64,000 bases of DNA from Coniferiporia sulphurascens (taxonomy: Eukaryota; Basidiomycota; Agaricomycetes; Hymenochaetales; Hymenochaetaceae). Location: NCBI GenBank assembly GCA_002794785.1, contig NBBA01000004.1, forward strand, positions 372,001 through 436,000, written 5' to 3'. Numbering within the stretch: position 1 is the first letter of the stretch; every line of letters starts with the position of its first letter. Under the pieces are notes generated by a model. It saw only the letters and a program-made list of their open reading frames with translations, ran no database searches and was not told where the DNA came from. The position numbers and the translations under genes are program-made. This document shows positions 1-11,933 of this stretch, piece after piece.

Positions 1-825
1 TATGTTCTGCCACAGGCTACCTCCAGCACATAGTTGACACCTCACTATGTGCATTCCCCACGCACCCTCTTCTCTTCTTCCTCTTCCACCCCATTGTAAT
101 AGCACCCGCACACTCGAACTGATTGCTTCCCTGCGGACAAAAACAAGCTGATGTTCCAGTTCTTTGCAACAGGGGTCACGCGTCAGTACTTATGGGGCGT
201 GAAGGTGAACTTAGTACCACTGCTGTAGGTCTCTATTCTCCCTCACGGCTTTTGTGAACAGTGGAACCTAGCCTCCCATACCCATTGCCAGCTCAAAATC
301 GAATATATCGACATTATCTCCTTCTACTAATCACCTTGCGTCTCAAGTGGGAAGTAGGATGATAGTGAAATGAACATGATTGTCCCCAAAGGTGAAGACC
401 GCGCTGTCGCAGATAAGAAGCAGAAATATCACAGCTTGAAAAGTGCTCAAGGCATCAAATGTTTATGGGCCGACGCCATTCATGCCTTTGAATTTAAAAC
501 CAGCAAGGGTGTGATTGACTATAAAAATGTCAATGTCCTGCTGCCGACAGGTGCGATGCTTGGTGGCGATGCAAACCCCAGTTTGCAAGTCGATATCCCC
601 TCTTTGTCTGCTCCTGCCAGTAGAGACCGAGAAGAAATGGGAACTAGAAATAGAGTTGCAGGCGCGAGCAAAGGGAATGTGAGACATCACATGATGGCAC
701 CGAGTGGACATCCACTCAGCCACAATCAGAGAGATCATACTGTATAGCAAGGCCGCGGGCCCCGCCGTGTTTTTCAATGATTCCAATTATCACTATACAA
801 GACCCTCTACCTAAAGGTATCGGGA
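1..825. other. No confident gene; one 125-codon ORF
   Basis: An ATG-initiated plus-strand ORF of 125 codons lies at 370-747. It is Lys-rich in its first third and matches no family I recognise. No splice sites extend it into a larger reading frame, and the antisense strand of the same stretch is also open, which argues for chance. I would treat it as non-coding unless transcripts show otherwise. Confidence 0.3.
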
Positions 826-1390
826 ATCTGGATTTTATTTTTAAATAGTGGTGGTATGCAGCCTCGGCCTCGGGCACAACCCAGGGAATGCTGTTTGTTC
901 CTTTGGATTTGAATGATGATGTGGTCGAGGCAGAAAATGTATTTTTTCCCTTTCGAAGAGGTCCTTAGTGACTCAGGGGCTAGATCCTGATTCGGTCCAG
1001 CTCCCAACCTGTTCAAGAACAGCTGCTCTCGTCCCCTCCGAACAGATCCTTTCCAATTGCAGCAGGCTTGCTTAGCTAGATGATACATGTATAGCCGTCG
1101 CAGTTGAGTATTTTAGCACGCCTTTCTGTAAACGGGTTAAAAATGAATGATGTTGTAACACGTTTAGTTTTTCGAAATACCTGTCGCAATCACGGACTTA
1201 CAAAATTCCGTCATCTTCTCCTAGTATCTCCTCTTTACGGGAGAAAAGCAAGTCACCTGCAGAAGTAAGGATTGTAGAGACAAGAACGGTGAATTATATG
1301 AGAGATTAGGACTTCAATACAAAAAAACAGTCCAACCTAGTACGAAAAAAAAGTTTTACAAAGAGTATCGGGTCATAAACTTGATTAACG
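826..1390 (-). repeat. Dispersed repeat, copy 1 (inverted relative to 47.6-48.2 kb)
   Basis: Read on the minus strand, this stretch matches 47605-48235 on the plus strand closely over most of its length. Shared landmarks are the string GTGCCCGAGGCCGAGGCTGC at one end, ATTTAAAAATAAAATCCAGA just inside it, CTTGCTTTTCTCCCGTAAAG near the middle, and a T-rich block near 1340-1360. An open frame runs through the half nearest 826, but indels between the copies break it, so it looks like a non-autonomous transposon or a retroelement fragment rather than a gene. I saw no terminal inverted repeat or target-site duplication with confidence. Confidence 0.75.
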
Positions 1391-1680
1391 GAATGACTGT
1401 GTAATATATCGTTGACTTTTGAGTAAAGTCCGAAAGCATCCTTCTAACCCCAAGCCAGCCTTGAGAAAGGCTATCTCTTGCTAACTAGGATGAAACTGGT
1501 GCAGTGTAGCTTTGCCTCCGCCTTTCTATGTGGGCACCCCGCATATAACAACACAGTTTATATATTGCGAATACGCGAAACGAAGAGTGGTGGTGTCATC
1601 CGAGCCGAAATTTCGTGACACGCGGCACGTCGTTGAAATTCGCAAGGTCACGCTCGTAAACGGGCCCGTGTCCTCCCACC
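1391..1680. other. Upstream region of the MIM1 gene
   Basis: About 290 nt between the repeat and the ATG at 1681. No obvious TATA box is close to the start. Nothing else recognisable. Confidence 0.3.
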
Positions 1681-2752
1681 ATGTCGCGACCAGAAAATAA
1701 CGACGACCTTCTCCAGGTAGCGTCTACAAGCCTACGACTAGTGGTTCATATCGCTAATTGTCCTTTGAAATTTTTAGTCCGCTCTGTCAACGGCGTTCAC
1801 GCCCGTCTCTATCGCGCCCGAGCCGCCCTCGGCCGCACCCACCGCGCCGTCTGACGCCGCATCTGCACCTGCATCTGAGCCTGTACCCTCGCCGCCAACT
1901 TCCCAAGAGGAGCGCAACAAATGGGAAGAGGAGCGGAGACGATGGGAGGAAGAAAGTGCCGCCATCGAGCAGAGCTGGCGGGAGCAATCGGCGGTCGAAC
2001 GCCGCGAGGCGGAGGAACGGCGCGCGCGTATTGCGGCCGAGCGCGCCGCGACGGGCGAGACGTGGGAGAAGCTCGATCAGGAGCGACCCCCACGCGGCCC
2101 GCCTAACCCTCTCTTCGGTATTGGCGGCTCCTCGAGCCTAGCTGAGGCAGGGCCTAGCGAGCTGTCCGGCTCAAGCACGCATGTGCTCGAGGCGTCCCAG
2201 GTACGCGTTCCATATGACATATTCGCACTCAGTGGGCTTACCTTCACTACTTTGCAGGCGTCGAGTCACGTCTTCTCACACGCGACGACGCCGGAGCGCG
2301 TGCAGCCCTGGGAAGAGGTCGAAGGCGTGCTCTCAATGGAGTCCTCGTACCCCTCACTCTCATTCCCTGAGCAGTCAGACAGCACATCCCCGGACATTCC
2401 TTCACGATACAGAACAAGCACCCGAGCAACAGGAGACGGGCGGGCGGGCTCAGGCCGGATCCCCGCGTCGGCGGCGGCGGCAGCAGCAGCAGCAGGCGCA
2501 ATCGCCCCTCCCTCCGCTACGCTCTCCATATTCGACAGCCGCCTCCCTGCGCGCGCCCGTGCTCTCGCACTCATCTCGTCACTTTCGATCAACTTCCTCC
2601 TCCCGTTCGTGAACGGTGTGATGCTCGGCTTCGGCGAGATCTTTGCCCGATCGCTTGCCTCGCGCTTCGGGTGGAAAGTCCCCGGCGGGGCGGCGGCAGC
2701 CGTCGGTATCGGCGCGTCTGTCGCGGCGAAGCGGCCCTGGTTTAAGAGCTGA
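1681..2752 (+). CDS. MIM1: TOM13/MIM1 mitochondrial outer-membrane import protein
   Basis: Three exons (1681-1716, 1778-2200, 2258-2752) with GT-AG introns of 61 and 57 nt encode 317 residues. The C-terminal part carries the Mim1/TOM13 signature: a single hydrophobic helix containing LLPFVNGVMLGFGEIFAR at about residues 265-285, followed by a small Ala/Gly-rich tail. In yeast, Mim1 is an outer-membrane protein that helps insert alpha-helical outer-membrane proteins and build the TOM complex. The protein is far longer than the roughly 110 residues of yeast Mim1. The extra N-terminus has a Pro/Ala-rich segment, then a charged Glu/Arg-rich coiled coil at about residues 50-110. A poly-Ala run lies just before the helix. 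Intron 2 is a multiple of three and open, so retention would stay in frame. The domain call is firm; the start is inferred. Confidence 0.82.
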
Positions 2753-3189
2753 TGGAGCGCGTGGTTAAGTTAGTGTGTTGGTTTGGGGAGGACGGTTTAC
2801 TCGATGACCTTTTCTACACCTTTAGAGCAACTGTTAAAGTAATGCTTCGTTCCTCTAATGCGTTACTGGCGGACTGGCCTTTGGCCTAGACGTTTCTTAC
2901 CCCGAGGGGACCGCAAGTTTTTTTCTTCTGCTTCACATACACCAGGATAAAAGCGGTTCATCCGAGTCCACCTGACTGGTCAAGCTGGCCTCCAAACTCT
3001 CTAACTACGTTGACCGGGCCTTCAACCCGCAGACTCAAAGTACAAACTCGGCCGTGAAACCTTGTCTTTTCGAGAATTAACAGTCGATAAAGTTCTGAGC
3101 CTCACGAGTCTACTTAGCCCTCGAACGAGTCAAACAATTTACACCTACACACTAACATACATCCCACCACGAAACGTGCCCGCTAAGAA
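2753..3189. other. Intergenic between two convergent genes
   Basis: About 440 nt between the stop codons of MIM1 (plus) and APC6 (minus). It should hold both 3' ends. No gene seen. Confidence 0.4.
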
Positions 3190-5874
3190 CTACCCAATGC
3201 TCATACCCTCCCCAGGCTCCTCCGGATCCCGCCACGACGCAGCTTGCGCCTGAGCGGGTGCGCGCACGGCCTTCATCGCCGCAATCATCGAGGCCGACTT
3301 GGCGAGCTCCCTCTTCGCGTTCGCGTCGCGTAGGGCGGGGTCGGGCAGCACTGTCCCAGAGCCTGTGCTCACTTCGAAACTCGCGTCCAGCGCGAGGTTG
3401 AGCAGCTCGACGACGTGTCCGTTGATTGGGTCGACGCTTAGGGACTGGTTCAAGGCAAAAGAGAGAGAGAATGAAAAGAAAGAAAAGAAGTCAGCATGGT
3501 AAGTAGTGGGAACGAGGAATCAAAGCCCTCACCTCGTGGAACTTGCCGATCGCGGCCTCGAAGTCGCCCATGAGCATGAGCATTTTCCCCGTCAGCGCAA
3601 GCGCCGTCGCGTGGCGCGGGTCCATCTCAAGCACACGTCGGTAGGCATCGCACGCCTCCGGGAAACGCGCAAGCTTCCCGAATGCCGAGCCGAGGTTCAC
3701 GTACGTCGTCGCCCATGTCGCGTGCGACCCTTGCGAGACTTCTGCTAGCTCCAGTGCGCGCTGAAATAGTAAGACTGCGTCTCCATACCTGGACCAGCGT
3801 CAGCGAGCTGAAGTAGGGAAGAGATGGAAGGGGACGTACTGTCGCCGATTGAAGGCCATCACGCCGCGTTCGTTGAGCAACAGGGGGTCGCCGTCACACA
3901 TTTTATCGGCGGCGTTGAGCGCCTCGTCTGCCATGTCGTAATTAGAGAGCATTATGTGCTCCATCCCGACAAACATCAGCGGGAGATGTGATCTTTACGT
4001 GGACATAAGATAATATAACTCATATAAGATGAAATTGTGCGTACCCTGTAAACAAACGCGCACACGTCGAGTATGCGGTGACAGCATGATCGTGCTCGCC
4101 TTCTAGCGCAAATGTGTGCGCAAAGGCGATCCAGGCGGGCGAAAAGCGCGGGTCCATGAGTGACGTCTTGCTAAAATACGTCCGCGCCTCGCCCCATTTT
4201 TTCGACGTGAGGTACCACACGCCAACGGCGTACCAGCTCATGGGCGCCTCTGGCTCCTTCTCGACCATCTCATGCGCCAGGATGAAGAGCTTCGCATGGA
4301 GGTGCGGGAGGTGGTGCATGCACGCAATGTGCAGCGGCATCGTGTGCTCGTGCACGTTCACCAGCGACAGGATGCGCTGGGTGATCGTGAAGCAATCTGA
4401 CCACTTGAACTGGGCGTACGCCGCGTCTGCAAAGCTGAAGAGCACGTCGACGTTATCCCTCAGTCCGTACTCCTCGACGAGCCGTTGTCGCGTCAATGCG
4501 TGTTCGTCGGCGTGTTTGTATTTGCGTAGGCGTGATGTGTAGATGAGCCGTACGAACTCGGCATCCTCGGGAACTTGCTGCTTATACGCCAGGCTTTGAA
4601 CGAACTCCCATTCTGTAAGCAAATAAATTAGCACTGAGGCGGACTAGCGGCAAGGACGAGTACCTTCGTCCGCGGCCATCATCTCCCCACTAATAAGCTG
4701 GTCAAACGCCTCGTAGCACTTGACATCAAGCGCCAAAGCCTCCATAAAGCACTCCTTCGCAGACTCGCCGCGGTTAAGTTTTAATTTGAGCATGCCGCGC
4801 AGGCAGCACATAGACGCTTCAATCTGCCACGGATAAGAACGATGTATACCATGTCCTCAGTACACTCACTTTGATGCCTCCGTCGGTATTGGCTATTCGT
4901 GGTCCAACCCCGTCCGTACCACGGAACGGGTTCGCCTCGCCCAGCATCTCGGAAGCCTCAGCCCACTTCCCCTGTCGGATCTGGCACTGCGCCGCGAGAT
5001 AGCGACACGCGACGCTCATATCGACGAGCGTCAACGCGCCCTCGTTTTGGTCCGAGACGAGATCCGACGTGCCGAGCCCCATGGGTAGGCGGAACTGCGG
5101 TGTAGTGTCAATGCCTGGCACGATGAGGTCCGGCAACCGCGGTCTACGGGGAGGCAGCGGACCGGTCTCTCTTCCCTTGCCTTTGTCGCGCTCCCCTTCT
5201 CGACCGAGTATGTTGAGAGGCTCGAGGATACCAGGGTGGGCATGCCCGTTTGTCAAAGGTAATTCATCCTCGTTTTCGGGGAACGGTCGTGTGAGGAGAC
5301 GCTCGGCGCGAGAATACTGGTGCATTGAAAAGTATATTTGTGCGAGCCAGAACGCGTCATTTTTGTCATCTGAGGGGGAGGTTCGTCAGAGTTAACGAAT
5401 GGAAATAACGAAAGCAAACGTACTTGTCCAACTGAGGACCTTGTCCCCCCAGAACGCGGCCGTTTCATATAGGTGCTGCCATATCGCATCGTGCCTCCAA
5501 AGCCGCATGCGTTCAACCATGCTCCAGCTCGCCCGGTCGTCCAGCTCATCGTCCTCGACGTCCGTCTCCAGAAATACGTCCGCAGTGGTGTCCTGCGCCA
5601 AAGGATGTGCATCCGCGTCCTTGCCCTTACGCGGACGTCGCGGGGAGGACCGTAGAGGCGAAGCGGTCAGAATCGAGCGGTTCGGGTCAAGCGCGAACGA
5701 GCTCCTTTGCGATAGCCTGCTGGTGTTTGCGTTCGCATCCATGTAAGAGTGTACTAGGTGCGAAGGGTCGAACGAGAATGAGGAGCTGTACGAGCCGCGC
5801 ACTCGCGAGCCAGAGGGCGACGGGAGATTGGGAATAGGTGGGATGTAGTACGACGGTCTCGGCGGTGTCGCCAT
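3190..5874 (-). CDS. CDC16: Anaphase-promoting complex subunit 6 (CDC16/Cut9), TPR protein
   Basis: Seven exons, read 5' to 3' on the minus strand: 5874-5424, 5369-4870, 4823-4664, 4612-4045, 3992-3840, 3788-3533, 3444-3190. All introns are GT-AG and the phases close, giving 780 residues. After a Ser/Pro-rich N-terminus come tetratricopeptide repeats with family-typical stretches such as NDKNDAFWLAQIYFS (exon 1/2 junction), APMSWYAVGVWYL and SHLPLMFVGMEHIMLSNYD (exon 5), and a classical TPR around VNLGSAFGKLARFPEA. APC6 is a scaffold TPR subunit of the APC/C ubiquitin ligase that drives anaphase onset. The start at 5874 fits because the frame opens there, 190 bp from the divergent arylesterase start, suggesting a shared promoter. 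The tail ends GEGMSIG. Identification is strong; exact exon edges are inferred from sequence. Confidence 0.92.
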
Positions 5875-6064
5875 GGCGGGCTGAGGTTCGGCGTCGGCGT
5901 CGGCAGCGGCGGGCGGGCGATCTATTCGCGATTGAGGCGGTTCAGAGGAGCAGTTTCAAGCGCGACGCGTCGGGCGCCCGGGATGGTAGTCGGTTCACAC
6001 GCTGTGCAATGACGACGATTGTTCTGCCGGTCTTGGGTCGCCTACCTCGTCCGATCCAAACACG
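5875..6064. promoter_or_regulatory. Short divergent promoter region
   Basis: Only 190 bp separate the start codons of APC6 (minus) and the arylesterase-like gene (plus), so both promoters must share this DNA. The segment is GC-rich, with GGCGTCGGCGTCGG-like runs near 5890. I saw no clear TATA box. Confidence 0.5.
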
Positions 6065-7402
6065 ATGAGGTGGTACCTATTTCCAGGGGCGTTCCTTGTG
6101 AGCCAGCGACCACAACTATGCTTTTACATGGCCTGATAATTTATACCGCAGGTTTTCGTCGCATGGCGGAGCCAGCACATCATCAACGCGTTCACGCGTC
6201 CTGATCTGCCGAACGAGTTTTTCGCGACGGTGGCCGGACCAAAGGACGCGTCTACACACTGCTCTGTGCTGCGTACGCCCGACAATAGGCTTGGATTCTG
6301 CGAGGATCAGGCCTTCTGGGACTTCCAGGATGCACAGGGACGCGTCGTGGACCGCAAGGTCGTCGCGAGCTGTGACCCCGGCAGGAAGAGCTGGAACACC
6401 GTCATGGGCCCGCTCCTCGACCCAAACATGCGCGGCGCCCTCTGGCTGGTCGACTATAGTGGGCCGGGTGCTTCGGCGAATGAGATCAATTTCATAGGCT
6501 ATCCTGAGAGTAATGACTTTCACCCTCTCGGAGTGGCTATCTGGCCATCAAAGGCCGGCTCCACATCGAACATGTTCGTAGTCAACCACGGACGATTTAA
6601 GACGACCATCGAGCAGTTCCTTCTCGACCCGGCTAACCCTTCGTCCGCCACATACGTCCGCACGATTCGCTCAAAGCACTTCGTTTCTCCGAACGCTCTT
6701 GCTCTTATCTCGCCGACGTCCTTCTTTATATCTAACGATCACTTGCTGACACGCCGCCTACCCAGCTTTCTCGGCAAGACGCTTCCGCTAATCGAGACCT
6801 TCCTCGGACTCCCTCTTAGCTTCGTTTCGCATGTATCTATCGTGAATGAGGCGGTCCCCGGGGCAGCCATTATCCAGCACACCATCCCGAAGCCAGGGCT
6901 CTCCTTTCCGAACGGCGTTGCGCTTTCGCCCGACGGGAATAAGCTTGCCGTCGCCTCATCGTCCTACACGCGCGTGCACTTCTTCACCCGCACGCCAAAT
7001 ACGGACGGCACTGAGACGCTTACGTTCGAACAATCCATCTCCGTACCCTTCGCACCCGACAACATCCACTACGACGACGCAGGCGCACTGCTCGTCGCCG
7101 GCCACCCGTACTTCCCCGAGCTCATCGCCGTCGCGGCGAATAAGACGGACGTTACGCCGCCCAGCTGGGTCGTGTCGCTCACACCTCGCGCGGAGGGTAT
7201 AGCGGCCAAGGCGTTCGATGAGGATGCGCCGTACTCTGCGGCGCGCCGCGTAAAGGCGCCGTCAGGTTATGACCTTGCTACGGTCTACCAGAGTGACGGC
7301 TCCAAGTTCAGCGGGAGCACAACGGGCCTGAGGGACGTCCGCACGGGAACAGTATTTGTTTCCGGCCTTTACGAGGAGGGTCTGCTGATCTGCCGTCCAT
7401 AA
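6065..7402 (+). CDS. Paraoxonase/arylesterase family six-bladed beta-propeller
   Basis: A short first exon, 6065-6097 (11 codons), is joined over a 54-nt intron to 6152-7402, giving 427 residues. The N-terminus MRWYLFPGAFLVFVAW is hydrophobic and looks like a signal anchor, as in mammalian PON enzymes. Calcium-site motifs of the family appear in order: RLGFCEDQAF, SPNALAL with FFISNDH, FPNGVALSPDG, and APDNIHYDD followed by LLVAGHPY. Family members hydrolyse aryl esters, lactones or organophosphates; the substrate here is unknown. The main ORF has no ATG before 6230 in frame, so the 11-codon exon is needed to supply the start. It uses a good GTGAGC donor and CCGCAG acceptor. Family is confident; exon 1 less so. 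Confidence 0.8.
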
Positions 7403-10400
7403 GGCCACCAGGTAAATACAGGTCGCCTGCCCCGCAGCAGCAACCGGAAAACAAATACGAATCCCCACTCCGCAAGATCAGGAACGAGGCGTGATAACGA
7501 CAACATCGTCCAGGAACGCACGTAGCTAATTTATACGTCCCGTTAATTGTTTTGCCTTACACGCCGCGAACGTACACAACTGGCACGGGGGTTGATTAAA
7601 ATGCATGAAATCGGCTTTGTGTCACCTGACAATCACTTTCTGATATCCTTAAACCATCCGTGGGGCGTATCGACGGGTAGGCAAGTGTTAAGATTAATAC
7701 TAACACGGGGCCGATCACCTTCTACCTGCCGCAAATTAAGCCACTGCGTTCTCTGCCCGGTCAACTGCAGCCGCACTGCACTTCTGACCTTCTAAAGGTG
7801 TGTTAAATGGACTCCGAGTCCTGTCGTGACCAGCAACACTTGACACGGAGAGAAAGCAAATGACGATGACGCTGGATTCTTATGTGGTTGTTCTTAAGTC
7901 CAAGTCCGAACCGCCTCGGAGTGACAGTAGCACTGACCACCCTCGGAGGGGGATACGCACGTTTGCTACTGAGTCGCTGACTGACGCGAAATCGATGCCA
8001 ACGTCTACACTAATTAATATCATCATTAGCCAATTAATATCGATACAGACGCCGCCCGCGATCGAACTTTCGCTTGAGTCGCTGCTTAGCACCGCGGTTA
8101 AGTTGGCCTGCACCTAGATGCTACTACTTATATGTAGTACTGCTGCGCGGCTCCCGAGTCCCGCCGCACCTCCTTATGTCGCAAGAAGCAACTGGGTCGC
8201 CTTAAACGGAAGGATTATCGTAAGTACGCGTCATAGTGTCAAAGTCACGAGCGTGGGTAGGGGCAGGGTTTTCAAATACCGGAGTTCGGGCCTGAGCGAT
8301 CGCAATTCGCGAACAATTAATACTTCTTTGCTCGACCGTAAGGCGTACGGGACTAGTACTCACTTTGAGCCCGAATTTTTTTGGAGGGGCCTCACGAGTC
8401 ACACAAAGACACATACAGTACAGTACGTATGACCGGCAAAGAATCACGAAATCGATGTTCCAACGCACAAATAGACATTAATTAACGTTAATATCGATCC
8501 GGACGCGGAAAAATCCGGGGTTTTTTTCTTCAAACCGCTGACTATTATTACTATGGCGCGGGCTCGTTGCTCAAGCCACCCATATCCTCGCGTCTTTCTT
8601 CGCCACAAAAGGCTTCTACATCGCCTTGTAAGGAAGGATATTGGTACTTCGGCGTCCGAGTCGCAACCCGTAACTCGCAGAAGTCACAACGAGTACGAAA
8701 TTCCAATATGCGGGTTCTAAGACCGGGAACTCGGGACTAAGGACTCAGTTGCATTGCATTGCATGCATGCATGGGGTTCAATAACGTCCCGCAACACTCA
8801 TCTCTCTTCCATTTTTCAACTGTGGCCCGGGCAAGGCGCGGCGTACGTACTCCCTTAAGCTACTGTACTATCTCACGAGGTCCGTGAATCTCACGTCACG
8901 ATACACCACGGACGCCGGGGCAGCCTGAGAGCGACGCGCAGCTGTTGCTTACTGTCACGTTATCGATATCAACCGGTGCAACCGTATCCGAAGTCATTAG
9001 TACTGATATTTATACACATTAATTTTACGGACGCCGTCCCAGGGACCGAGTCCCCATTTGCACCGTACCCGTACCCGTAATCCGAAAACTGTAAAAGGCT
9101 GCGCTGACGTAAACGCGTGTGGCTCCCGCCTTGCCCTCGCGAAGCCATCATGCAGAAGCAAAACTTACAAACCGTGCATAAATTGAAGGACCCCCTTACC
9201 CAAAAATGCAGCGCCGCGTGCGTATACATGCGTCAGCCACTGGTGACAGCACCGCTCAGTCGTAAAATAAGCAGATGATCAAAAAACAAAAACACCGTCG
9301 CGGCCTACTTCCGGTTGATGTTTCGAGTTCCCGCGATTCGATTCTACTTCGCCGCCTCGGACCATCCCCTCGGAAGAACAAGCCATTAATTTCAGCATGT
9401 TTTTGCTAAAGCCGCACGCTTGGACGCTTGCATCGCTCTCCATTGCCATAACAGGCGAATGGATTGCTTTATGCGGAAGAGGCCGTCATACGTAACTTAC
9501 GTAAATGCGCGTCACTGTCCTTATTGTACGAATATAATATGCGGGCGCAGGCATGAGATCGGGAGTCATGCCTCGGGCTTGATGTATTCCCCCTCTTTAC
9601 CCACTCGACTGTACGGGGCGTCGGCGGGTATTCCCCGCACGCACGCAAAAGAGTAGTACCCCACGCACCGTGTACAATCGATGACCGGCCACTCAGCAAA
9701 CTCACCACTCCACTTACGCATTACCGTGACTAACTCGCAAAGCCTTGTTCCGCTGCTCTGCACCGGTCCGGCACGCCGTCTTGCTTGCGTTCAAGCATAC
9801 CTGCGTACTCTCGCGAGGACGTGACGGCCACGTACCAGGAAACCGGGCGAAAGAGAGTCGAAGGCAAGAAGTACGGTGGAAAAGAAGGGGGGGGACCCTA
9901 AACGAGTGTCGATTCATCCAAGATCTCTCGTAACCGGGAAGACCGGGTGCGCAAACTGCCGCGTACCGGGAAGTGGGGAGAGAGTGACGAAGCACAAAGA
10001 AGCGCGAAGAAGCGGGGTAGCACACAGGGAGAGAGGAAAGGGGAATAACAGAAAGAGAGAAAGCATAGAATAGAAGCAAGGAGAAGGGAGGAGCGTTGTC
10101 ACCGCCCCCCCGGACGTGTTCTTCTGCGCAGCTGCGATTGCATCTATTCACCATCTCGACCCGCGGGACGCCCAACCCCACACTTTTTGCCGGCGAACCC
10201 TTCCAAAGTCGTCCTTCGCCCATCGATGTGCATATATCTACCTACTTGTATCACGCGCGCATAGTAAACCGACAACTCACCTCCGCGCTTGACGGAGGAC
10301 GAGCGAGAGCCTGGATGAATCCAGGACTCTAGAAAACGCACCAGTACAATCATGCAGCGCGATTGCGATCAAGATCGCAGGTCTCGTCCTCGCACCTTGC

Positions 10401-11377
10401 GCACGTCCAGGAATCTAGCTAAATCTCTCGGCTGAAGCCTACTGGTCAGCGGAAGTACTGAGTCCTAGGCACACGGGGTCGCCGCCGGCCTACAAGCACC
10501 CTGCGATTAGCATTTGATGCGCGAACAGAACGACTTTCTCTCCTCTCTTGTCCCTGTTGATCTGATCCGTATTGATGAGGGACACCGTCTCGTGCATGCC
10601 GAACGCGTCTCGGGATGCGGCCTCGTGTGAACCTGCTGCAGTCAAGAAAGGGCGTAACATGTACGATGTATCATGCAAGCATTACGATCAGAAGTTCCCT
10701 CAGCCCTCCAGCGGGAGCAACAGAGTTTGGCCACGCTGTCCCGCGAAGCTCGGGGGCTCGCAGCAGGCTTGCACGCGTGGCACAGCGAAGTCAGCCGCAA
10801 ACCCGCGGGTCGCAGCCGAAGTCGAACTTGACGAACTCCCGAAGCTTGAAATTCTAGGAAGACAAAACGGCAAGTGCGACCCCAAGGCTTACTTCAACGG
10901 GACTCGGCAAAGTAACCGTACGCACTTCGCGGAGCTCGGATGGTGTGATGTACTTTCTTGATCCGCAATATTGCGGGAAGGGAGTTGACGGCAGAATACC
11001 GGCCGGTGGTGGCTGCGCGTGTCGGGGGTACGCCGGAGGGCTGGTCGGCACGGCAAGGCTTGCCCGCTACGCTAGTGCGGTCCGGACACAACACGCAGTA
11101 GCGGTCCAAATTCCGGGCGGGAACTGTAAAGGCGTGACTGAAAGTTGTTTGCCATTTGTTCTCCTACTCAGACTAAAGTTGAAGCTGGAATGGAGAACGA
11201 GATGGGCGCGTGCGGTAAATCCATGGGAAGACACCAACGAGGAAGTGGAAGGGCGAGTGGTTAGAGCTCCGCGCGGGAATAGCCGATGGGTGTCCCGTGA
11301 TGCGCCCTGGCTACGCGGTGGTGACGCGCTGTAACTTGTGGCCTTGTGTTTCTGCTTTTGATTCTGCAAGGTTGCTC
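7403..11377. other. 4-kb stretch with no recognisable gene
   Basis: Several 60-170 codon ORFs occur on both strands, but none has a recognisable domain, consistent splice signals or family-like composition. The DNA contains many short self-complementary words (TTAATTAA, GTACGTAC, CATGCATGCATG near 8762) and purine-rich runs near 9990-10090. It may hold degraded elements or non-coding transcripts; nothing in the sequence decides this. Confidence 0.4.
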
Positions 11378-11385
11378 TATATAAA
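11378..11385 (+). promoter_or_regulatory. TATA box of the Cys-rich gene
   Basis: TATATAAA lies 82 bp upstream of the ATG at 11467, a normal spacing for a TATA promoter with a short leader. TATA promoters in fungi often mark regulated or highly expressed genes. Confidence 0.6.
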
Positions 11386-11466
11386 GCCTCACTTGCTCGC
11401 CGTCCCTCCATCGTCCCCCGTCCATCCCGCCCACTCCCGTATCGCGTAAGCCGGTCTGCTTACATC

Positions 11467-11933
11467 ATGTGCACTTTTGAATGGTACGTCTGACCTAATC
11501 CGGCTTCCGTCCCGTACTGCGCGTCCGCTCACCCGTTCGTCCTCACTCAGCTTCGGCGACTACTATCGCGGCTGCCAGGTATGTCTGCCTCCATAACGCG
11601 TTTTGCAACCCCCGGAGCTGACCTGACCCGCCGCAGCACTACGTCGTGCGCTACTACTCCGGCGAGCGTGAGGACTGCAAGTCTCCCGACTGCAAAACTA
11701 GCTCTGAGCATAGGCACAAGACCGCACGCGACTGTCTCTGCCCCAAGGTGCGTATCCCTCCTCCCCCCTCTCTTCTCCACCGTGCCGCTCCGGCCCGCAC
11801 ATGCGCTAGTGCTGACGGCTGACCATGGGCTTCCTCCCCCCAGGTACACAACGACAACCGCAAGGTCGTGAACATGTTCCAGTTCAAGTGCGAGACCTGC
11901 ATGGAGAACGCGCTCGCGCGCAGCTACAGATAG
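11467..11933 (+). CDS. Small Cys-rich conserved fungal protein (81 aa)
   Basis: Four exons (11467-11483, 11551-11578, 11637-11747, 11844-11933) give 81 residues; the longest exon is 111 nt. Introns are GT-AG and phases close. Nine cysteines (positions 2, 6, 14, 29, 34, 48, 50, 68, 71) and several histidines suggest a metal-binding fold, with CLCPK and CETC as pairs. There is no signal peptide, so it is probably intracellular. The layout (MCTFE start, GCQHY, then CxC-PK and a final CxxC) resembles short uncharacterised proteins common in Agaricomycetes; I know of no assigned function. A TATA box lies 82 bp upstream. Confidence 0.75.

Noticed and set aside
9714..10223. 169-codon minus-strand ORF in the featureless 4-kb region
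   Set aside because: Low-complexity and Cys/Ser/Arg-rich, with no domain or splice context; several other frames are open across the same DNA.
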